The notes under the pieces: model-generated
What the model saw: only the letters and a program-made list of their open reading frames with translations
What the model was told of the DNA's origin: nothing
Databases searched by the model: none
Part shown: piece after piece, positions 14,522 through 24,228 of the stretch
Numbering within the stretch: position 1 is the first letter of the stretch
How the letters are laid out: each line of letters opens with the position of its first letter
Translations under genes and position numbers: made by a program
Assembly (NCBI GenBank): GCA_002869665.1
Contig: PKUG01000091.1
Location: forward strand, 1 to 37,496
DNA: 37,496 nucleotides
Reading direction: 5' to 3'
From: Desulfuromonas sp.
Lineage (GTDB): Bacteria > Desulfobacterota > Desulfuromonadia > Desulfuromonadales > Geopsychrobacteraceae

Positions 14522-17500
14522 ATGCGAAGAACCTTGTCTCAACTATTCATTCTATTTGTCACCATCACCGCCCTGCTACTTTCGGGATGTGGGGAAAGCC
14601 AGCAACCCACCACACCCGAAAAACAGGTGCCTGCCGTCAAGCAGGAACAGCCCAATTGGGAAAGTTACATTTACCAGCACACCAGCGGGCTGATCGGCAA
14701 GGACGCCAGCCTGCGTATCCGCTTCGTCAACGACGCGATCCCAACGGACCGGGTCGGCCAGGAGTTCACCGATCTGATCACCTTGGAACCGGCAACAGCG
14801 GGAACGGTCCATTTCGAAAACCCGCGCGAACTTGTCTTCACCCCAGCCGCCCCCCTGAAATCGGGACAGGACTACCGGCTGACCCTGAAAACCAGCGGCA
14901 TTCAAGGCTTCCCTGATGCGATCGGTCCCTACACCTTTGCATTCACTGTCATACGTCAGAACTTCGTTGTCGATGTCGCCGGTCTGAGCGTCGATCCCGC
15001 TGACAAACAGAAGATGTTCCTCACCGGCTCGATCGAAACCGCCGACGCGGCGGCCACGGAACCTGTTGAGCAGATCCTTTCTGCCGCCTATCGCGGTACC
15101 GACCTGGCAATCGACTGGTGGCACCGAAACGATAACCGTCGGCATGAATTTTCCGTGCGTGACATCCCCCGCCAACAGCAGGCCGACAGTTTGACCTTGA
15201 CCTGGAACGGCGCCCCCCTGGAGTTGAAAAACCAGGGCAGCCGGACGATCGAGGTTCCGGCGCGGGACAGCTTTATGGTCACTGGCGTTCGCACCGTGCA
15301 GAGTGACCGTCAGGCGATCAGGATTCTCTTTTCCGATCCCCTCAGCCGGACGCAGAACCGGCGCGGCCTGATCACCCTGAGCAGCGGCCGGCACACCGAA
15401 ACCCTGAGCGGCAACAGCCTCGAAATCTACCCCGGCAGCCAGATCAGCGGCGACGTGACCGTAACCATCGACGCCAGCCTCAGAAACAGCGATGGCCGGG
15501 CGCTGGGAACCGCCGTCACCCGCACCATCACCTTCGAACCGCTCAAGCCCGAAGTGCACTTCGTCGGCAGCGGTGCCATCCTGCCGCACAGCGAGCGCTT
15601 AACCATTCCCTTTGAAAGCGTCAACGTCCATTCCGTCCAGGTGACCGCGTTCAAAATCTACAACAACAACCTCGGCCAGTTCCTTCAGGACAACAACCTC
15701 GACGGCGACAGCAGCCTGAACCTGGTCGGCCGCAACATCTGGCGCAAGACCATCCGCCTGACCGATGTTGAACGGGACAAGTGGCAACGCCACCTCCTCG
15801 ACGCCACCGAACTGCTTGAACGTGAGCCTGGCAGCCTCTATCGCCTGACCCTCTCGATCAACCGGGGGGATTCCATCTATGCCTGCAGCGACGCCGACAA
15901 CGCCGTCCCGGTGCCGAAAGAGAGCCCGCTGAGCAATTGGGAGCTGAATGAGTACAACGAGAGCAGCAACTGGGACTGGTACGAAAACAGCTATAACAGC
16001 GGCAACTACAAATGGGAAGACCGCCGCAACCCCTGCAAGGACAGCTACTACAACTATGCAGACGGTGTCAGCGACGCCCGTAACTTCGTCGCCTCCAATA
16101 TCGGTATTATCGCCAAGCAGGGCTCGGACAAGCGCTTCCGCTTCATCACCACCGACCTGCAGAGAGCCGAACCCCTGGCGCAGACCCTGCTGACCCTCTA
16201 CAACTTCCAGAACCAGCCGATCGCCGTCGTTTCGACCGACGCCCAGGGGCTGGCCGAGCTGGAGGTCGACGAACAGCCCTTCTACCTGGTCGCTGAGCAG
16301 GGGCAGCAGAAAGGTTACCTTAAACTCAACCCGGGGAATGCCCTCCCGGTCAGCCATTTCGATGTCGGCGGCCAGAAGGTCAAGCGCGGGGTCAAGGGGA
16401 CGCTCTACGGCGAGCGCGGGGTCTGGCGCCCCGGCGACGATATCTACCTGACCTTCGTTCTTCAGGACAGCGAAGATGTGATTCCGCCGGAGCACCCGGT
16501 GACCCTCGAACTCTTCAACCCGCTCGGGCAGTTGATGCAGACGGTCACCAACACGACCCCGGTCGGCGACTTCTACGCCTTTCACCTGAAAACCTCGGCG
16601 GAAGATATCACCGGCAACTGGACGGCCAAGGCGCGCCTGGGGGGGATGACCTTCACAAAGAAACTGAACATCGCGACCGTCGTCCCCAATCATCTCAAGC
16701 TTGAACTCAATTTCGGCGCCACCCCCCTGCGCAAAGGGGCGATGCCGCTCCAGACCGAACTCTTCGCCCAGTGGCTGCACGGCGCCAAAGCCGGGGGCCT
16801 GGCCGCCGATGTCAGTGCGGAACTCTCGTCCACGACAACCCGCTTCGAGCGCTACGGCGACTACAGCTTCGACGATCCGGCGCGCGAGTTCTACGGTGAG
16901 CCCCAACGGCTCTTCGACGGGACCCTCGACAAGGATGGCTATGCCCGCTTTGCCGAGAACCTGCTCTACGACAGCAAGCCCGCCGGAGCGCTGAAAGCCC
17001 GCTTTACCAGCCGCGTCTTTGAACCGGGGGGCGCCTTCAGCACCGCCACACAGACCGTCCCCTTCTACCCCTACGATAATTACATCGGCATCAAACTGCC
17101 CAAGGGGGACCCGGCGCGCGGCATGCTGCTGACCGACACCGCCCACAGAGTCGACATTGTCAGTCTCGACCCGACCGGTCAGCCGACCTCGACCCCGAAG
17201 ATCGATGTCACCCTCTACAAAATCGACTGGAAATGGTGGTGGGACAAGTCGGGCGAGTCCCTGGCCAACTTCGCCAGCGCCAACCATACCGAGGCGGTCG
17301 CTTCAGGTACGGTAGCGACCAAAGATGGCAAAGGGAGCTGGGAATTCGAAATCAAATACCCGTCCTGGGGGCGCTACCTGGTACGCGCCTGCGACGCCGA
17401 CGGCGATCATTGCACCGGCAAGATCATCTACGTCGATTGGCCCGGTTGGGCCGGACGCGCCCAGCAGGAACGCGGGATCGGGGCTACCGCCCTGACCCTC

Positions 17501-20089
17501 TACAGTGACAAGCCGTCCTACCAGGTCGGCGAGACCGCCACCATCAACCTGCCCCAGGCGAAACAGGGGCGCGCGCTGCTGAGCGTCGAAAACGGCACAG
17601 GTATCCTCGAACAGCGCTGGCTCGAACTGGCCAAAGGGGAAACCAGCTTCGCGCTGCCGGTCACTGCGGCCATGAGCCCGAACGTCTACGTCAGCGTCAC
17701 CCTCGTTCAGCCGCACGACGACCGCGAAAACGATCTGCCGATCAGGATGTACGGCATCATTCCGATCAACGTCGAAAACCCGCAGACGCGGCTTAACCCG
17801 CAGCTCAAGGTTGCCGACGAGCTGCGCCCCGAAAGTACGGTCGAGGTCGAAGTCGCCGAGGCCGACGGCCGACCGATGACTTACACCCTGGCGCTGGTTG
17901 ATGAAGGGTTGCTCGGCCTGACCAACTTCAGAACCCCGGACCTGCGGAGCTATTTCTACCGCAAGGAAGCCCTCGGTGTGAGCACCTGGGACATGTTCGA
18001 CGAGGTGGTCGGCGCCTACAGCGGCGAACTGGAGCGCCTGCTCGCCCTCGGTGGTGACGAGGACGCCGGCGACAAACAGAACGACAAGGACAAGCGCCGC
18101 TTCCCGCCCGTTGTCCGCTTCTTCGGTCCCTACCAGCTGGCCGCCGGGGAGAAGGTCACGCACCAGATCGAGCTGCCCCAGTACATCGGCGCGGTGCGCC
18201 TGATGCTGGTCGCCGGCCGCGACGGAGCCTATGGTCGGGACGAAAAGACCGTGCCGGTACGCCAGCCGCTGACCCTGCTGCCGACCGTGCCGCGGGTACT
18301 CGGTCCCGGCGAGGAAGCCACCCTGCCGGTCTCCATCTTCGTCATGGACGACACGATCAAGGATGTCGAACTCGCCGTCACAACGGATGACCACTTTACT
18401 ATCGTCGGCGCCAATCCGATCCATGTCCCCTTCAGCGAACCGGGCGACCAACTCGGCACCCTGGCGCTGAAAGTCGGAGAGGCTACCGGAACCGGTGAAA
18501 TAAACTTCCGGGCCCAGAGCGGGACAGAGCAAGCCACACAGACTATCTACGTTCCGGTGCGCTCGGCCAATCCGAGCACGCTCCGCCAGCAACGCACGGC
18601 CATCGCCGGTGGCGAAAGCTGGCAGGCCGAACTGACCCCGCACGGGCTGCCGGGAACCAACCGGCTGTTCCTTGAACTGTCGCGGATCCCGCCGCTCAAC
18701 CTCGAACAGCGCTTGCGCTACCTGATTCAGTACCCCCACGGCTGTATCGAGCAGACGACCTCGAGTGCTTTTCCGCAACTCTTCCTCCCCGGTCTGGTCG
18801 AACTCGACAGCGAACAGCTGAAAGAGGTCAGCGGCCACATCGAAGCGGCAATTGAGCGCCTGCACCTGTTCCAGCAGGGGAACGGAGGCTTCTCCTACTG
18901 GCCCGGTACGGGTGAAATCAGCGCCTGGGGCACCTCTTACGCCGGTCATTTCCTGCTTGAAGCGAAACGCTCCGGTTACCAGGTGCCGAGCACCCTGCTC
19001 AACAACTGGATCAGCTACCAGAGTGCCGCCGCCCAGCGCTGGGACGCCAACAGCCGCACCTCAAGCCTCGACCAGGCCTATCGTCTCTACACCCTGGTCC
19101 TCGCCGGAGCGCCGGAACTCGGGGCCATGAACCGCCTGCGCGAATACAGCAAACTCGACAACATGGGGCTCTGGCAGCTCGCTGCCGCCTACCAGCAGCT
19201 CGGGCTGAGCGATGCGGCTCGCGAGTTGGTGGCCCGGGCGGCCCTGACGGTCGGCGACTATCGCCGGGCCGGGATCACCCTGGGTTCGGCGTTACGTGAC
19301 CGGGCGCTCATTCTCTCCACCCTGTCCGCGCTCGGTGACGACCAACGCGCTATGGAACTGGCGGAAATCATCTCCGCAGAGCTGTCCTCGGACAACTGGC
19401 ACAGCACCCAGGCCACGGCCTGGGCCCTGCTCGCCATGGCCCGTTTCAGCGGCACTGCGGCCGATACGAACTCGTCACTGGCATTCAGTTACCGAATCGG
19501 GGACGCAGCCGAGGAGGCAGTCGACTCCGACAAGCCGGTTTATCGTGTCGAACTGATGGACATTCCCGCCAGCGGTGCGCCGGTGACGATCACCAATCCG
19601 GGAACGGGCAAGCTCTATGCCTGCCTGAGTGCCGAAGGGGTGCCGCCCATCGGCGAAGAACAGGCAAGCGCCAACGGCCTCGCCCTCAAGGTCGAGTTCC
19701 TCGACCTCGCCGGCAAGGTGCTGAATATCGAGCAGCTGCCCCAGGGGCAGGATTTCCAGGCCCGGGTGGAATTACGCAACCTGACCCCGCGCGATTTCGA
19801 AAATCTCGCCCTGACACAGATCATGCCGTCGGGCTGGCAGATTCATAACCCCGATTATGCCGACGAGGAATCCACTGCCGATTTCGATTACCAGGATGTT
19901 CGTGACGACCGGGTGTTAACCTACCTGGGACTCAAGTCCGGTGAGCGGAAAACCTTCAGCGTCCTGCTGAATGCCTCGTTCCGCGGCCGCTACTACCTGC
20001 CGGCCTGGTCGGTCGAGGCCATGTACAACGCCAGGTACCAGGCGCGCAACAAGGGTCGCTGGGTCCGGATCACCAGGGATGGCGAATAG
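14522..20089 (+). CDS. yfhM: Bacterial alpha-2-macroglobulin lipoprotein (YfhM type)
   Basis: 1855 aa, somewhat longer than E. coli YfhM. ATG 14522 has GGGGGAG upstream and opens a lipoprotein signal ending LLLSGC (Cys23). Macroglobulin-like beta domains fill the first 1000 residues, and an Asn/Tyr/Trp-rich acidic segment lies near 475-520. The thioester motif GCIEQTT is intact, with the reactive Cys at 1408 and the expected following helical domain (GNGGFSYWPG, then an alpha/alpha toroid). Such proteins trap incoming proteases in the periplasm. The stop overlaps pbpC by 11 bases, the conserved arrangement in which the macroglobulin guards while PBP1C repairs peptidoglycan. Confidence 0.93.
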   Translation: MRRTLSQLFILFVTITALLLSGCGESQQPTTPEKQVPAVKQEQPNWESYIYQHTSGLIGKDASLRIRFVNDAIPTDRVGQEFTDLITLEPATAGTVHFENPRELVFTPAAPLKSGQDYRLTLKTSGIQGFPDAIGPYTFAFTVIRQNFVVDVAGLSVDPADKQKMFLTGSIETADAAATEPVEQILSAAYRGTDLAIDWWHRNDNRRHEFSVRDIPRQQQADSLTLTWNGAPLELKNQGSRTIEVPARDSFMVTGVRTVQSDRQAIRILFSDPLSRTQNRRGLITLSSGRHTETLSGNSLEIYPGSQISGDVTVTIDASLRNSDGRALGTAVTRTITFEPLKPEVHFVGSGAILPHSERLTIPFESVNVHSVQVTAFKIYNNNLGQFLQDNNLDGDSSLNLVGRNIWRKTIRLTDVERDKWQRHLLDATELLEREPGSLYRLTLSINRGDSIYACSDADNAVPVPKESPLSNWELNEYNESSNWDWYENSYNSGNYKWEDRRNPCKDSYYNYADGVSDARNFVASNIGIIAKQGSDKRFRFITTDLQRAEPLAQTLLTLYNFQNQPIAVVSTDAQGLAELEVDEQPFYLVAEQGQQKGYLKLNPGNALPVSHFDVGGQKVKRGVKGTLYGERGVWRPGDDIYLTFVLQDSEDVIPPEHPVTLELFNPLGQLMQTVTNTTPVGDFYAFHLKTSAEDITGNWTAKARLGGMTFTKKLNIATVVPNHLKLELNFGATPLRKGAMPLQTELFAQWLHGAKAGGLAADVSAELSSTTTRFERYGDYSFDDPAREFYGEPQRLFDGTLDKDGYARFAENLLYDSKPAGALKARFTSRVFEPGGAFSTATQTVPFYPYDNYIGIKLPKGDPARGMLLTDTAHRVDIVSLDPTGQPTSTPKIDVTLYKIDWKWWWDKSGESLANFASANHTEAVASGTVATKDGKGSWEFEIKYPSWGRYLVRACDADGDHCTGKIIYVDWPGWAGRAQQERGIGATALTLYSDKPSYQVGETATINLPQAKQGRALLSVENGTGILEQRWLELAKGETSFALPVTAAMSPNVYVSVTLVQPHDDRENDLPIRMYGIIPINVENPQTRLNPQLKVADELRPESTVEVEVAEADGRPMTYTLALVDEGLLGLTNFRTPDLRSYFYRKEALGVSTWDMFDEVVGAYSGELERLLALGGDEDAGDKQNDKDKRRFPPVVRFFGPYQLAAGEKVTHQIELPQYIGAVRLMLVAGRDGAYGRDEKTVPVRQPLTLLPTVPRVLGPGEEATLPVSIFVMDDTIKDVELAVTTDDHFTIVGANPIHVPFSEPGDQLGTLALKVGEATGTGEINFRAQSGTEQATQTIYVPVRSANPSTLRQQRTAIAGGESWQAELTPHGLPGTNRLFLELSRIPPLNLEQRLRYLIQYPHGCIEQTTSSAFPQLFLPGLVELDSEQLKEVSGHIEAAIERLHLFQQGNGGFSYWPGTGEISAWGTSYAGHFLLEAKRSGYQVPSTLLNNWISYQSAAAQRWDANSRTSSLDQAYRLYTLVLAGAPELGAMNRLREYSKLDNMGLWQLAAAYQQLGLSDAARELVARAALTVGDYRRAGITLGSALRDRALILSTLSALGDDQRAMELAEIISAELSSDNWHSTQATAWALLAMARFSGTAADTNSSLAFSYRIGDAAEEAVDSDKPVYRVELMDIPASGAPVTITNPGTGKLYACLSAEGVPPIGEEQASANGLALKVEFLDLAGKVLNIEQLPQGQDFQARVELRNLTPRDFENLALTQIMPSGWQIHNPDYADEESTADFDYQDVRDDRVLTYLGLKSGERKTFSVLLNASFRGRYYLPAWSVEAMYNARYQARNKGRWVRITRDGE

Positions 20090-22457
20090 TCGGCGGCGCC
20101 TGAATATTTTCCGGCGTTGCCGCCTTCCGCTCGCGCTGTTGCTCTTTACCGCACTGGCGCTGTTCTGGAACGCGCTGCCGGCGCAACTGTTCGACGCGCC
20201 CCTGGCCACGGTCATCTACAGTCGTGACGGCGAGCTGCTCGGCGCCCGCATCGCTGCCGATGACCAGTGGCGTTTTCCGCCGGTGGCCGAGGTGCCGGAG
20301 AAATACGCCGCCGCCCTGGTGGAGTTCGAGGATCGCCGCTTCTACACCCATCCGGGGGTCGACCCGCTGGCGGTATTCCGTGCCCTGGAGGACAACCTCT
20401 CCAGCGGCCGGATCGTCAGCGGTGCCAGCACCCTGAGCATGCAGGTGATCCGCCTGGCACGGCGCAACCAGCCGCGCACTTACGGCGAAAAGATCCGGGA
20501 AATGTTCCTCGCCCTGCGCCTTGAGTTGAGCCACAGCAAGGCGGAGATCCTCGCCCTGCATGCCGCCTACGCCCCCTTCGGCGGCAATGTCGTCGGCCTC
20601 GAAGCAGCGGCCTGGCGTTACTTCGGCCGCAGCGCCGACCAGCTCTCCTGGGCCGAGAGCTGCATGCTCGCGGTGCTGCCGAACAGCCCGGCGCTGGTTC
20701 ATCCGGGAAAGAATCGCGAAATCCTCAAGCAGAAGCGCGACCGTCTGTTGCAGCGCCTGCATGACAGCGGGGTCTTGAGCGCAGTCGACCTCAAACTGGC
20801 CCTGCTTGAACCCCTCCCTCTCGCTCCGCAACCGATGCCGCAGCTTGCGCCCCACCTGCGCGACAGCCTGAGCGAAGGGGAACCGGGACGCTTCCGTTTC
20901 GCCACCACAATCGACGCCCGGCTTCAGCGTCAGGCTATCGCCGTGGTCGAACGCCACGCCCGCCAGCTGCGGCTCAAGGGGATCCGCAACTGTGCTGCAC
21001 TCATCATCGACAATCGTAGTTTCGACGTGCTCGCCTACATCGGCAACAGCGGCACATCCGGTGATGACGAGATAATCCCCGGCCACGCCGTCGACATCGT
21101 CCGGCGGCCAAGGAGTACCGGCAGCATCCTCAAGCCGTTGCTCTTCGCCCTGATGCTCCAGGGGGGGGATATTCTGCCGACCACCCTGGTTCCTGATGTC
21201 CCGACCCACTACGACGGCTACGCGCCGCTCAACTACGACCAGTCCTACCGCGGTGCCGTCCCGGCCCGCGAAGCGCTCGCCCGTTCGCTCAATGTTCCGG
21301 CCGTGCGCATGCTCCATAGTTATGGTCTCGAACGCTTCTACGCCGCGCTCAAGAATATGGGGCTGAGCACCCTGTTCCGTACGGCCGACGGCTACGGCCT
21401 GACCCTGATCCTCGGCGGCGCCGAGGCGACCCTGTGGGACATGGCCGGTGCCTATGCCAATCTCGCTGCCGGAGCGCGCGATCAGTTGCAGGCCGCAGAG
21501 GATCATTACCGCGCCCTGAAACTTCTCAGTGCCCAGGACAGTATCACCAATGTTCCCCGCGATTACGGCCCGGCGGCGGCCTGGCTGACCCTCGATGCTC
21601 TGGTCGAAGTCGGCCGGCCGGGGAACGACAGCTACTGGCGCAATTTCTCCAGCGCCCGCAAGATCGCCTGGAAGACCGGCACCAGCTACGGCCTGCGCGA
21701 TGGCTGGGCACTCGGCAACACCGCCGCCTACACGGTCGCGGTCTGGACCGGCAACGCCGACGGCGAAGGGGTCCCCGAGCTGACCGGGATCAACGCCGCG
21801 GCCCCGCTGATGCTCGACCTCTTCGACCTGCTGCCGGACGCAGACTGGTTCACCCCGCCCTACTCCGCGCTGAAACAGGTGGATATCTGCAGCGACGACG
21901 GCTATCTCGCCAACGAATCCTGTGCCAGCCAGTCCCAATGGGTGCCGAAGGAGAGTCACTTCGAGCAGATCTCCCCCTATCATCGCAGTGTCCACCTCGA
22001 CCCCGGCGGCAGCTGGCAGGTTCACAGCCGCTGCGAGGAGATCGACCGGATTGTCACCCGCGACTGGTTTGTCCTGCCGCCGGGGCAGGAGACCTTCTAC
22101 CGTCGCCATCACCCCGAGTACCGCACGCTGCCGCCGTTCCGTTCCGATTGTCGCCAGCTCGCCGGCAGCAACGATCCTGACGGACCGCTCGGCCTGCTCT
22201 ATCCACCGGCCGGAGCGCGTCTCTATATTCCGACCGACCTCGACGGCCAGCCGACCAGGATCGTCTTCGAAGCCGTTCACCGCGAGCCGGACACCACCCT
22301 CTTCTGGCACCTCGACGACCGCTTTCTCGGGACGACCAGAACCTTTCACCAGCAGTCCCTGTTCATCGAACCCGGGCGGCATACCGTCACCATCGTCGAT
22401 GAAGCGGGGAACAGCCTCAAACGCCGGTTCGAGATTTTAGCCAGAGAGGGGAGCTGA
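20079..22457 (+). CDS. pbpC: Penicillin-binding protein 1C
   Basis: 792 aa from ATG 20079 (MANSRRRLNIF), near the 770 aa of E. coli PBP1C. A basic N-terminus and one membrane segment (about 14-32) anchor it in the inner membrane. The glycosyltransferase 51 domain has the catalytic Glu84 in EFEDRRFY and SGASTLSMQ (114-122). The transpeptidase-fold domain has Ser349-Ile-Leu-Lys352, Ser403-Leu-Asn405 and KTGTS at 532-536. A BiPBP_C beta domain closes the protein. It polymerises or repairs peptidoglycan glycan strands. Start lies inside the macroglobulin gene, so translation is probably coupled. Confidence 0.93.
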   Translation: MANSRRRLNIFRRCRLPLALLLFTALALFWNALPAQLFDAPLATVIYSRDGELLGARIAADDQWRFPPVAEVPEKYAAALVEFEDRRFYTHPGVDPLAVFRALEDNLSSGRIVSGASTLSMQVIRLARRNQPRTYGEKIREMFLALRLELSHSKAEILALHAAYAPFGGNVVGLEAAAWRYFGRSADQLSWAESCMLAVLPNSPALVHPGKNREILKQKRDRLLQRLHDSGVLSAVDLKLALLEPLPLAPQPMPQLAPHLRDSLSEGEPGRFRFATTIDARLQRQAIAVVERHARQLRLKGIRNCAALIIDNRSFDVLAYIGNSGTSGDDEIIPGHAVDIVRRPRSTGSILKPLLFALMLQGGDILPTTLVPDVPTHYDGYAPLNYDQSYRGAVPAREALARSLNVPAVRMLHSYGLERFYAALKNMGLSTLFRTADGYGLTLILGGAEATLWDMAGAYANLAAGARDQLQAAEDHYRALKLLSAQDSITNVPRDYGPAAAWLTLDALVEVGRPGNDSYWRNFSSARKIAWKTGTSYGLRDGWALGNTAAYTVAVWTGNADGEGVPELTGINAAAPLMLDLFDLLPDADWFTPPYSALKQVDICSDDGYLANESCASQSQWVPKESHFEQISPYHRSVHLDPGGSWQVHSRCEEIDRIVTRDWFVLPPGQETFYRRHHPEYRTLPPFRSDCRQLAGSNDPDGPLGLLYPPAGARLYIPTDLDGQPTRIVFEAVHREPDTTLFWHLDDRFLGTTRTFHQQSLFIEPGRHTVTIVDEAGNSLKRRFEILAREGS

Positions 22458-22479
22458 TTTCGTCCTCCCTTTTCCCAAA

Positions 22480-22559
22480 CGGTATCGCTATCGGCATCGT
22501 TATCGGATTTTCCACTTTTTTGAGAACTCTTTGATCCCGATAGCGATTCCGATACCGAC
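22480..22559. repeat. Dispersed ATCG-rich inverted-repeat element, copy 1
   Basis: A left arm of repeated tatcg/gcatcg units (CGGTATCGCTATCGGCATCG onward) and a right arm CCCGATAGCGATTCCGATAC form an imperfect hairpin around a 25-bp AT-rich centre. A related unit lies at 30066-30148, so this is an interspersed REP-like family. It sits in the gap after pbpC. Confidence 0.6.
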
Positions 22560-22683
22560 TCTGAAGGAGAGTTAGGTCTTTGCGCTGACCTTTTCTTCCG
22601 CCAGCGACAGCTGCGGGCTCGCCGAGACAGACATATATGTTAAGCTATATATCTTCACCCAAACAGACACAGGAGACGAACTG

Positions 22684-23559
22684 ATGGCACATTACGGATT
22701 TCTCGGGCTCGGAATCATGGGGCGGGCGATGGCGGCGAACCTGCTGAAGGCGGGGCATAAGGTGACGGTCTGGAACCGCTCGGTCGACAAGTGTGCTCCG
22801 CTGGTTGAACTCGGAGCCACTGTCGGTGACACCCCGCGCCAGATCACTGCGGAGTGCGAGATCACCTTTGCCATGCTCGCCGACCCGGACGCTGCGCGCG
22901 CAGTCTGCAGCGGTGCTGACGGCGTGGCCGCCGGGATCGGCGGCGGACGCGGCTATGTCGATATGTCGACAGTAGATGATCTGACCGCGCAGGAGATCGC
23001 CGCGGCAGTCACTGCAGCAGGGGGGCGCTTTCTCGAAGCACCGGTCTCGGGCACCAAGAAACCGGCCGAGGACGGCACCCTGATCATCCTCGCCGCCGGT
23101 GATGAAAGTCTCTATCGCGATGCCCTTCCGGCCTTTGAGATCATGGGCAAGATGAGTCCCTTCCTCGGTGCTGTCGGTCAGGGGGCGCGGATGAAGCTTG
23201 TCGTCAACATGATCATGGGCGGCATGCTGACCGCCTTCGGCGAAGGGGTGGCCCTCGCCCTGGAAAGTGGTCTCGACGGGGAGAAGCTGCTCGAAGTTCT
23301 TGCCAACGGCGCCCTCGGGAACCCGATGTTTGCCAGCAAGGGTGCGCTGCTGCTCAAGGAAAACTACCCGACCAGCTTTCCGCTGAAACACATGCAGAAG
23401 GACCTGCGTCTGGCCCTGCAGCTCGGCGATCGGCTCGGGCAGCCGCTGGTCACTGCCGCGACTGCCAACGAAATTTTCAAACGCGCCCGGGCGGCCGGCC
23501 ATGCGGACGATGACATCGCCGCTGTGTATACGGCCATTCATGAGAAAAAGTGCAAATGA
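22684..23559 (+). CDS. NADPH-dependent glyoxylate / succinic semialdehyde reductase (beta-hydroxyacid dehydrogenase family)
   Basis: 291 aa, full length for the family. Rossmann motif GLGIMG at 8-13; NRSVDKC at 31-37, where Asn-Arg after the second strand suits NADPH; DMSTVD at 93-98; the substrate motif APVSGTKKPAEDG at 119-131; and the catalytic lysine Lys171 in RMKLVVNMIMG. The SGTKKPAEDG and PMF...PLKHMQKD segments are closer to the Geobacter-type glyoxylate/succinic-semialdehyde reductases than to 3-hydroxyisobutyrate dehydrogenases. AGGAGA precedes ATG 22684 by seven bases. Stand-alone gene; exact substrate inferred. Confidence 0.85.
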   Translation: MAHYGFLGLGIMGRAMAANLLKAGHKVTVWNRSVDKCAPLVELGATVGDTPRQITAECEITFAMLADPDAARAVCSGADGVAAGIGGGRGYVDMSTVDDLTAQEIAAAVTAAGGRFLEAPVSGTKKPAEDGTLIILAAGDESLYRDALPAFEIMGKMSPFLGAVGQGARMKLVVNMIMGGMLTAFGEGVALALESGLDGEKLLEVLANGALGNPMFASKGALLLKENYPTSFPLKHMQKDLRLALQLGDRLGQPLVTAATANEIFKRARAAGHADDDIAAVYTAIHEKKCK

Positions 23560-23563
23560 GCGC

Positions 23564-23623
23564 TTGACAAAAGAAGTCACCCCTCTTAAGTTGACTGACT
23601 GATCAGTCAGTCAACTTAAGAGG
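23564..23623 (+). promoter_or_regulatory. Efflux-operon promoter with perfect 42-bp palindromic TetR operator
   Basis: TTGACA at 23564-23569 is followed by a 17-bp spacer and a weak TAAGTT -10 box. A perfect palindrome spans 23582-23623; its core TGACTGACTGATCAGTCA resembles TetR-family operators of efflux operons. It covers the -10 region and ends six bases before the regulator's start codon, so the regulator most likely represses its own operon. Confidence 0.8.
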
Positions 23624-23628
23624 CATCT

Positions 23629-24198
23629 ATGGGTAACGAAAAAACCGATAAACGCACGGCGCTGATGCAGGCAGCTCTGGAGCTGTTTGCCGAATTCGGC
23701 TTCAACGGCTCCTCAACCGCTCAGATCGCCAAACGCGCCGGTGTCGCCAGCGGCACGCTCTTCTTCCACTTTAACAGCAAGGATGAGCTGATTCTCGAAT
23801 TGGTCGAGACCATTCGCAGCAAGGTCGAAAAGCGCCTTGCAGAAGCTTTCAACACCGACCTTCCGGTGCGCACCCGCTTCCTCCAGACCTTTTCCATGCT
23901 CCTGCATTACGCCCTGGAAAATCCCCAGGAGTTCAAACTGCTGGAGCTTTATCATTTTTCCCCCTACTGCAAACGGGTCGACGGCCTCTGTGACAAGGAC
24001 AACCTGCTGCGCGCGCTGTTGATCCAGGCCAAGGAGCAGGGGCTGGTCAAGGATGCGCCGCTGCTGTTCCTGGAAGCGGTGGCCTTCGGTCCAATTACTT
24101 CACTGGCTAAAGAACATGCCAACCACGACACCCCGATCAGCGACGACATCGTCCGCATGACGGTCGAAGCCTGCTGGGATGGCCTGAAAAAAAGTTGA
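23629..24198 (+). CDS. TetR-family repressor of the RND efflux operon
   Basis: 189 aa. The N-terminal helix-turn-helix is clear: ALMQAALELFAEFGFNGSST, AQIAKRAGVASGTLFFHFNSKDELI (about 12-53). The C-terminal ligand domain is all-helical and divergent, with FSPYCKRVDGLCDKDN. It lies first in the operon, 30 bp before the adaptor gene, right behind the palindromic operator. Most likely it releases the operator when a toxic ligand binds. AGAGG six bases before ATG 23629 supports the start; part of that site lies inside the operator palindrome. Confidence 0.92.
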   Translation: MGNEKTDKRTALMQAALELFAEFGFNGSSTAQIAKRAGVASGTLFFHFNSKDELILELVETIRSKVEKRLAEAFNTDLPVRTRFLQTFSMLLHYALENPQEFKLLELYHFSPYCKRVDGLCDKDNLLRALLIQAKEQGLVKDAPLLFLEAVAFGPITSLAKEHANHDTPISDDIVRMTVEACWDGLKKS

Positions 24199-24228
24199 CG
24201 TACAACCCCGCACAGAATTGAGGACACC

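Noticed and set aside
15599-22382. Very long antisense reading frames opposite the macroglobulin and pbpC genes (562, 548 and 770 codons)
   Set aside because: They are shadows produced by high-GC third codon positions; the plus-strand products have full families, motifs and ribosome binding sites.
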